Shown: positions 27,237 to 32,656 of the stretch, piece by piece
Numbering within the stretch: the stretch's first letter is position 1
Layout of the letters: every line of letters starts with the position of its first letter
NCBI GenBank assembly: GCA_030374735.1
Contig: JASCIV010000198.1
Location: 1 to 32,656 of the forward strand
Direction of reading: 5' to 3'
DNA length: 32,656 nucleotides
DNA from: Gracilaria caudata
Taxonomy: Eukaryota > Rhodophyta > Florideophyceae > Gracilariales > Gracilariaceae
Notes under the pieces: model-generated
The model's input: only the letters and a program-made list of their open reading frames with translations
Told to the model about the DNA's origin: nothing
Databases searched by the model: none
Translations under genes and position numbers: made by a program

Positions 27237-28432
27237 ACTTTCGCATGCGTTTTTGACCATTCAAGGCAGGCGGGGACCTAGTGTGCAACGCTTATTTAAT
27301 TTTCTCGTACATGAGATAAATGACGTAAGCGATGTGTAGTTCGCTGGACATGGTTTCTGATAATGTGTTCTAAAGGGCTCCTGTCGATTTCTCGCACAGA
27401 TCACCACCTTTTATGTCGTTTTATAAACGAGCACACGAAGATTTCCCCTGATTTTCCCCTGACATCCAAAGCAAAGATTTCTACCGCACCCTCACTGCGG
27501 CTGCCCATCCGTGCGCGAGAAACGTTCATCTTACACAAGACGGTGAAGTCAATCCAAAAGAAAACGACGAACTCAACGGTGTTATGTAGAATAGTGCCAG
27601 GCTTCAAAAAGGGCAAACATATAGCTGACTGAGGCTGCCTTATCTCTTCCTTACATGGGGTCTCCTAACATTCAAGGGAGGGGAATGGTCTCATGAAAGT
27701 CCACATTCAGCTGTGCAGAACTGACATATATCCAAGAAGCCTTGGGGATACGTGAACATCACATGTGCTCACAACCAGCAATGTGATGCCTAACTGCAGA
27801 ATAAGACCCAATGCGTTGGACTCGTGCATTCACATGTAGTGAATTAGATTCATCCGTGTTGGGTCCATCCATGTAAACATGGATGGACCCGCTCTGAAGG
27901 ATGGACTTGTACATATTTCTTATTCTGTGCCCAATTTCTCCGCAAGGGCCGCAAGAATGACGGCTGCACTGAGTGTTGGAGTCCACTCGATTAAACTATC
28001 AGACTTGAGTTTCCCAATCGGGTTGTTTCCTATCTTTGAAACGCGGTCTGAAGGTACATGTAACAAGGAATCTACCACCGAAAAGCAGACCTTCTGGAAC
28101 ATGGTATCTCTGAACGAGATACACCTATGCGGCCAGCAAGGCCAACGTCCCGTCTAAGAAAATGACAAGAAATGTTGAACTCTCCACAAGTACGTGCGCG
28201 ATCACACTTGAAAGCAAGCGTGCCCATATTCCGCATTCAACCGAGTGCGTATATGCTTTAAGTCATTCCGCCCCAAGCAACTTACCTCTCGGTCACAAAA
28301 GTCTGCTTTTCAAAAACTGGCGAACGTTTTCCCGGTGTCGAACATGATACCCTCTGTTCGTCATTGAGTATTCAAAAGAGTTCGAACGAGTTGGCCTAAA
28401 CTTGTTGAGCGCGTGTTGAAGTTTTTCGCTAA
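27237..28432. other. Intergenic region with a 30-bp palindrome
   Basis: About 1.2 kb have no recognisable gene. The main feature is the palindrome at 27861-27890. Open frames of 60-92 codons on both strands lack conserved-looking sequence. The right end should hold the promoter of the small gene at 28433. Confidence 0.5.
27861..27890. repeat. Near-perfect 30-bp palindrome
   Basis: GGGTCCATCCATGT at 27861-27874 and its exact reverse complement at 27877-27890 are separated by only AA. Fourteen paired bases on each side with a 2-base centre is far beyond chance expectation. It could be a protein-binding dyad, a cruciform, or the two ends of a lost element. Nothing flanking it indicates which. 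Confidence 0.9.
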
Positions 28433-28768
28433 ATGAAGGAATCGTTCTACAAAAAGTTTCCGGATAGTGAGCGCGGGCCTTTAAAGGATAGGGCCTCGTT
28501 TCTTGGGCCTGACTTTGGCGATGGAACCAGAGACCCCCGAGATGATACTACTTTTCAAGATCTTACCAAGATGTTGAAGTCTCCCACTAAAGGGAACAAG
28601 AATGCTTTTTCTAAAACGCCAAGGGCGAAAGTAGGAGGCGACGGGCCTCCTGATGATGTAGCGCCGGTTCAGGAAGGAGAAGACACGTCAGCGTCAGCGT
28701 CAAATCGTAACGATAAGAAGAAAGGGATATTTTGGATGCTATTGTCGAAGTACCTCAACAAGAGATAA
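28433..28768 (+). CDS. Small hypothetical protein, charged
   Basis: The 111-residue frame starts at an ATG in a good context (CTAAATGAAG). I do not recognise it. Residues 1-95 are polar, rich in Asp, Lys, Gly, Pro and Ser (RGPLKDRASFLGPDFGDG, then DPRDDTTFQDLTKMLKSP), and look disordered. The C-terminus GIFWMLLSKYLNKR is a short amphipathic helix that could touch a membrane. The composition is protein-like rather than random, which is the main support. It is isolated, on the same strand as uL23 and the gene at 29727. Confidence 0.5.
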   Translation: MKESFYKKFPDSERGPLKDRASFLGPDFGDGTRDPRDDTTFQDLTKMLKSPTKGNKNAFSKTPRAKVGGDGPPDDVAPVQEGEDTSASASNRNDKKKGIFWMLLSKYLNKR

Positions 28769-29726
28769 TCACGTGATTAGTCAAGCATCACAGTTTGGTT
28801 CGAGGCTGCCTTCCTTGGTCAAAGACACACACATACGTCCTGGGCGTGTCAACGGATGAGCCGAGATCAATACTTTACACATATTTAAGTTTGCTTGTAG
28901 CACTGTTCCCAAGGAAACACAAATATCGAGTGAAGAGCGTACGGATAGAGTTAGAATCACCACCGCCACTGTAGGTGTCGTAAAGGTTCAGTGGTTGTGG
29001 AGATCGTTTGATTTGTTCACAACCTTTCCACTGGCTTCAGATAACTGGGCCTTGAGACTTTACCCTCGACAGATGTCGTTGGCGGAGGGACTGATGGAGG
29101 ATGGTGTTATTGTGTATCGCTCAAGTTGAGTTTCATGAACGTCGCTAAGTGCGACGCAACAGGCGGGATGCTTCCACGGTGGGGCAAGATGGTCAGCACT
29201 ACTACGTAATTACAAGGGACTGCGAATCCATGAACATCAACAACTACGTAAAGCGTATTGCGTTGAGGTCGCACGGTTGAGAAACGTACGAAGAGTTACT
29301 TTATCTTACTGTTTATGTTCAAATTCAGAGGGCTACAAAAAAACATCTCCTGTGGAGACATGTTTTTTTGGCAGTTCTTTTTTGGACTCTCCACTTCACG
29401 TAATGCGTGGACGTGAGGCTTACAGTATGCGGATTATTGTATTTACACCCCGTGCCGGATACGCCACGGCGTGTGCGCGCGCCGGGAGGACAAAGTTTAA
29501 GGTGTTTTCGTTCACATTTTGTGACAGCTCTGTCGGCAGCCTTCCGTTCCGCCAGACTCGAGAAGCGCACCCGTACGTGCTCTTTCGGGTCACCCAAACT
29601 GGTCGCCTCTAGCGTTTCGCTTTAGAGGAACTCTCTTTCTTCGAAGCTGCACAGCTTGCGATTTAATCCCCTCACTCCGTCCGGGAGTGTCCCACTTGTG
29701 CATGCATCTTTCCAAACGCTGTCACT
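28769..29726. other. Intergenic region with an A/T hairpin
   Basis: About 960 bp hold no gene that I recognise. The inverted repeat at 29337-29369 is the main structure. The right end is probably the promoter and leader of the gene at 29727. Confidence 0.5.
29337..29369. repeat. Inverted repeat with A/T-rich arm ends
   Basis: Seven A residues followed by CATCTCC (29337-29350) pair with GGAGACATG followed by seven T residues (29354-29369) around a TGT loop. The right arm carries two extra bases (AC) as a bulge. It would form a stable hairpin in RNA or DNA. Its role is unknown. Confidence 0.8.
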
Positions 29727-31271
29727 ATGGCCACTCCAATCGTTTCCGACTTGCCGTTCACCGAGCGCATAGACATGAGAGAGAAGGCGTTGGCTTGGAT
29801 TTCACGCGATACCGGTCTTCAGGAGTTTCTCATCCCGGACGAGTTGACAACTGAGTGGAGCGCCGAACAGAAGAAAGTATGGACTACTACAGTCATTGAT
29901 CGATTCATGAGTGCGAGACAACACGTCGGTCGCGAAGCGCGCGCTCGCGTACTCGCGCGTGAAAATTCCAGTTGGTTGCGACGCGCTTGCGTTCGTTTGC
30001 AGCAAAGTCTTGCGGACCATCGAGACTTGACCCGTATGGCTGTCTTACTAGAGACTTTGTGGAACGAAGTAAGCGCTACATTCAACGATTCAAAATGGGC
30101 TCAGTGCTCCATCATGTTCGATTCTGCTCTTATTTCGTTGCGAGTGGCGTATGTTTGGCTTTACGACAAGCTTGAGAACGAAGACGCCGATTTGCAATCA
30201 CGCCAAAATGTGTTCGAAACTGTCGTCAATTCCTTCTTTAACTCTCACGCTCCGACCGATGATAAAGCAGATAAGCACTCTGCCAACTTTCGCGCTTTGC
30301 AACGCGTGTGGCGCACTGAATTTGAAAATTACGCCAACGCCGATGATCTCGACGCTAAGCTCAAGCGTTTAGAGGAGTCTCAAAACTTGATGAAGGTCGC
30401 TACAGCTGTAAATAGGTTCCTAAACGCTGTCAACGTCGATGCCAGCTGGATGTGGGACATGCAAAAACTCCAGGAAGACATTAAGGCTGGTAACGTCAAG
30501 CGACGAAAAACGCCAAAGAAGGCTCGGGAACCTGCTCCAGAACCCCCAGAACCCGAGTCATCTGGTTCTTATGAGCCGCGTGTCGAGGACAGCGACTTCG
30601 ACATCGAAATCGCAGAAAAGAGGGCCAGCGTTGAGGATGAGGATGACGAGTCGGAAGGAGAATCGGATGAACTCATGCGCGGATCCATGTCGCAACGAAA
30701 GAATAACGGAACTATGGTCCGCAGGTCAGTGCGTGTCGCTCAGGCAAAATCGGTCACATACAGACCAACTCGAGGAGAAAAACGGGGGAGACACAGAAGA
30801 GCTGCAGCTCGTCGCGCAGCCCTTCGTTTTTCAGAATCCCCGACTCCTAGCTTATCCGACGACAGTCCGATAGCACGACGGGCACGTGTCACAAGACGAG
30901 CCCCCACCCGAACTCACGAAGAGCTAGAAATGGATCCGAATGAAGACGTTGCCAATGTTGGGCGCGTTTCGAAACTAACTGCAAGAGTTGGTGTAAGACG
31001 TGCAGCACCTCGCTCGGGTATCTCCAGAGGTCGAGTACTTAAGGATACTCGTAGAAGAAGAACAATCCGCGACCCTCGAAATTCTGGAAAAGATGCTGAA
31101 GATGACGACAATATGGGCGACGAATATAAGGGTCTTGGTTCCGGTTTTGGTATTGGAACCGATGAGTTACATGGAGGTCTCGGTGGTCCTACTATAGGTG
31201 GCTCTATTCCTGGCGCACCCGTCTCCTTTCCAGATCGTAAGACTCGCATGGCAGCATTGTTGGAGTCGTGA
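29727..31271 (+). CDS. Hypothetical basic nuclear-type protein
   Basis: The ATG at 29727 (CACTATGGCC) opens a 514-residue single-exon frame. I do not recognise the family. Residues 1 to about 255 are predicted helical and well ordered, with many Trp residues (KALAWISRDTGLQEFLIPDE; RVAYVWLYDKLENEDADLQ; DASWMWDMQKLQEDI). From about 255 onward it is low-complexity: a Lys/Arg cluster (KRRKTPKKAREP) that fits a nuclear localisation signal, an acidic stretch (VEDEDDESEGESDEL), Arg-rich blocks (RGRHRRAAARRAALRF) and a Gly-rich tail (GLGSGFGIGTDELHGGLGG). The composition suggests a nuclear, chromatin- or RNA-associated protein. This is inference from composition only. Confidence 0.75.
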   Translation: MATPIVSDLPFTERIDMREKALAWISRDTGLQEFLIPDELTTEWSAEQKKVWTTTVIDRFMSARQHVGREARARVLARENSSWLRRACVRLQQSLADHRDLTRMAVLLETLWNEVSATFNDSKWAQCSIMFDSALISLRVAYVWLYDKLENEDADLQSRQNVFETVVNSFFNSHAPTDDKADKHSANFRALQRVWRTEFENYANADDLDAKLKRLEESQNLMKVATAVNRFLNAVNVDASWMWDMQKLQEDIKAGNVKRRKTPKKAREPAPEPPEPESSGSYEPRVEDSDFDIEIAEKRASVEDEDDESEGESDELMRGSMSQRKNNGTMVRRSVRVAQAKSVTYRPTRGEKRGRHRRAAARRAALRFSESPTPSLSDDSPIARRARVTRRAPTRTHEELEMDPNEDVANVGRVSKLTARVGVRRAAPRSGISRGRVLKDTRRRRTIRDPRNSGKDAEDDDNMGDEYKGLGSGFGIGTDELHGGLGGPTIGGSIPGAPVSFPDRKTRMAALLES

Positions 31272-32397
31272 CACCGAGAGTAGCTCTGGCTACAAGATTA
31301 CCCTACATAATTGCACAATGATGCCATCGAACACCTCTCATGATAATATGTCTTCTTCATCACATACCTCTGCATTTCTGCACTTGTTACTTGTTAAGAG
31401 CGAGTAACGTAGAGCGTTTTTTTTTGACAGCATAATGGAATCACAGAGAAGTTGCTATAGAAGACGCAGCAAGACGTGGGACTCCGCAATCCACTTGATA
31501 AGTTGAGGATGTGAGCTATAGTACATGTCACCTCAAGGTACATACGCTTGTAGATTTGTAAAACAGCTCAATGCAAACCTGCTTTCGTTTCTTTTATCCA
31601 AAGACCCATGCGCAAACTGCAATTTTGTACACCGATACAGCAGATGCGCGGTCAGTTGCTCTTAAGCATCATATCTTTGCGATTCCAATGGGTGCGATCT
31701 TTGAGACTATCCCGATATGCAAATAGAATCGTTTTCAAGACGAGATTGCACGAAGTGGGTTGTTCTGAAATGCTTCATACTTGTGCTTCACGAAAACTAC
31801 TTTGGAAATTCCTTCATGCGTATAAGCAATTAGAGGCCACTAATGTTCCAACTGACGAAGGAAGACTGGGGCAAAATATATTGAAACCCTACCAGATATC
31901 TTCCATGGCAAAGCGCTGCAATTGTTCAAATACGAACAGATCGTCTCCGCACGTTATGTGTGTATGAGATGAAATGAAGGGGATATCGAGTTCAAATTCG
32001 TTGAGGAGACTCTTCCAATGGACCGCTATCAACCGCCCCTCAACCGGTTTTCTTGTTCAGTTCGACGGCTTTCATCAGTCACCATCAACGCTGTTATACA
32101 CATTGTTTGACGTGCCCCAGTGCGAGGAGCGTCCATCGCTTTCTATGCAAGTGACATGGAGATCGGCGCGGCACTACCTTATTATATACCAAGAGCAAAC
32201 CCTCTCCAATAACAAATGGAATGAATCGGATACAAAGATGCGTAAAAAGCCTCACAAAAGAACTTACTAATCGACATGTCAATGAATGCGCTGGTTCTGA
32301 GGGTAATTACGCTCAACTCTACCCGAGAACAAAAGTTCTTGCCGAAATCCGAACGTATGTTGGTGTTTCATCTCATATAAGTCGTGGCTATATGCGG
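31272..32397. other. Intergenic region, no gene recognised
   Basis: About 1.1 kb follow the last confident gene. A run of nine T residues occurs at 31418-31426. Plus-strand frames of about 100 codons at 31608 and 31974 do not resemble known proteins and lack clear coding bias, so I leave them out. Confidence 0.45.
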
Positions 32398-32656
32398 CTA
32401 TATGCAAAACAGAATCCTGCTATCTTTATAGACACGAAGCGGAAGCGGTACTGAGGTCCGTCTTAACAAAGGGGAACGACCCGGGAGGTCGTTAAACTCG
32501 TCCAGGCGATCGGTCTGCTTGCTGGTCGCCCTTATGGACCTGGGTGGTACGTCGCTAAAATACCCCCGTTTAGCTGCGCGTAAGCAGTAGGTCACGAGCA
32601 GGTCATCGGAGCAAGATCCTACCGCCCGTTTCCCTGAATTTTTCCCTCTGAAGGAA
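32398..32656 (-). CDS. Possible 3' end of a gene running off the right edge
   Basis: On the minus strand a frame is open from the window edge (32656) to a TAG at 32398, 85 codons with no stop. It reads in part CLRAAKRGYFSDVPPRS and KQTDRLDEFNDLPGRSP, which is plausible protein but unlike any family I know. It may be the tail of a gene or mobile element whose body lies outside the window. The same DNA can fold into several hairpins, so a structured RNA is an alternative. Confidence 0.3.
   Translation of the reverse strand, partial: SFRGKNSGKRAVGSCSDDLLVTYCLRAAKRGYFSDVPPRSIRATSKQTDRLDEFNDLPGRSPLLRRTSVPLPLRVYKDSRILFCI

Noticed and set aside
31608..32270. Two successive plus-strand frames of about 100-120 codons
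   Set aside because: They have no known domains, are unlike the neighbouring genes in composition, and no splice sites join them convincingly.

Overview
The window is eukaryotic nuclear DNA, most likely from a photosynthetic, intron-poor alga. A red alga is my best guess, but this is an inference. The evidence is cytosolic ribosomal protein genes (eL39, uL23) with GT-AG introns, PRMT5, METTL1 and ARL1, beside proteins of plastid or cyanobacterial type: a TrmB-like tRNA methyltransferase behind a leader resembling a transit peptide, a FIST-domain protein, and a MenG/UbiE methyltransferase. Introns are few and short, and some have a branch site close to TACTAAC. I see no bacterial operons, CRISPR arrays, tRNAs or rRNAs.

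Left part (1-5550): a segmental tandem duplication. Both copies hold about 1.1-1.3 kb of non-coding DNA, then tRNA m7G methyltransferase (minus strand), then RPL39 (plus strand). The right copy (about 2986-5550) is intact. The left copy (1 to about 1660) has lost about 1100 bp, leaving only the last 33 codons of the methyltransferase beside a frameshifted RPL39 pseudogene, and it has gained small insertions. Between the copies lies a candidate gene at 2552 whose reading frame changes midway.

Middle part (5551-16039): a two-exon SANT/Myb-like gene, an unusual PH-domain kinase with a long insert in its N-lobe, an unrecognised gene ending in a very GC-rich stretch, METTL1, and ARL1 in four exons including a 30-nt microexon. 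Right part (16318-31271): phosphoglycerate dehydrogenase (serine synthesis), a NUMOD3 plus DnaJ-type zinc-finger protein, the FIST protein, PRMT5, a CUE-domain protein with a probable lipid-binding fold, MenG/UbiE, uL23, and two unrecognised charged proteins. The last 260 bp hold an open frame that runs off the right edge.

Most genes are unrelated housekeeping functions. The arrangement itself is striking: five neighbouring pairs are head to head with 271-650 bp between start codons, which suggests shared promoters. Four S-adenosylmethionine-dependent methyltransferases (TrmB-like, METTL1, PRMT5, MenG) lie within 22 kb. I found no convincing undescribed multi-gene system. The most novel items are the domain architectures (split-lobe PH kinase, NUMOD3-DnaJ zinc finger, CUE plus TULIP-like) and the decayed duplication.
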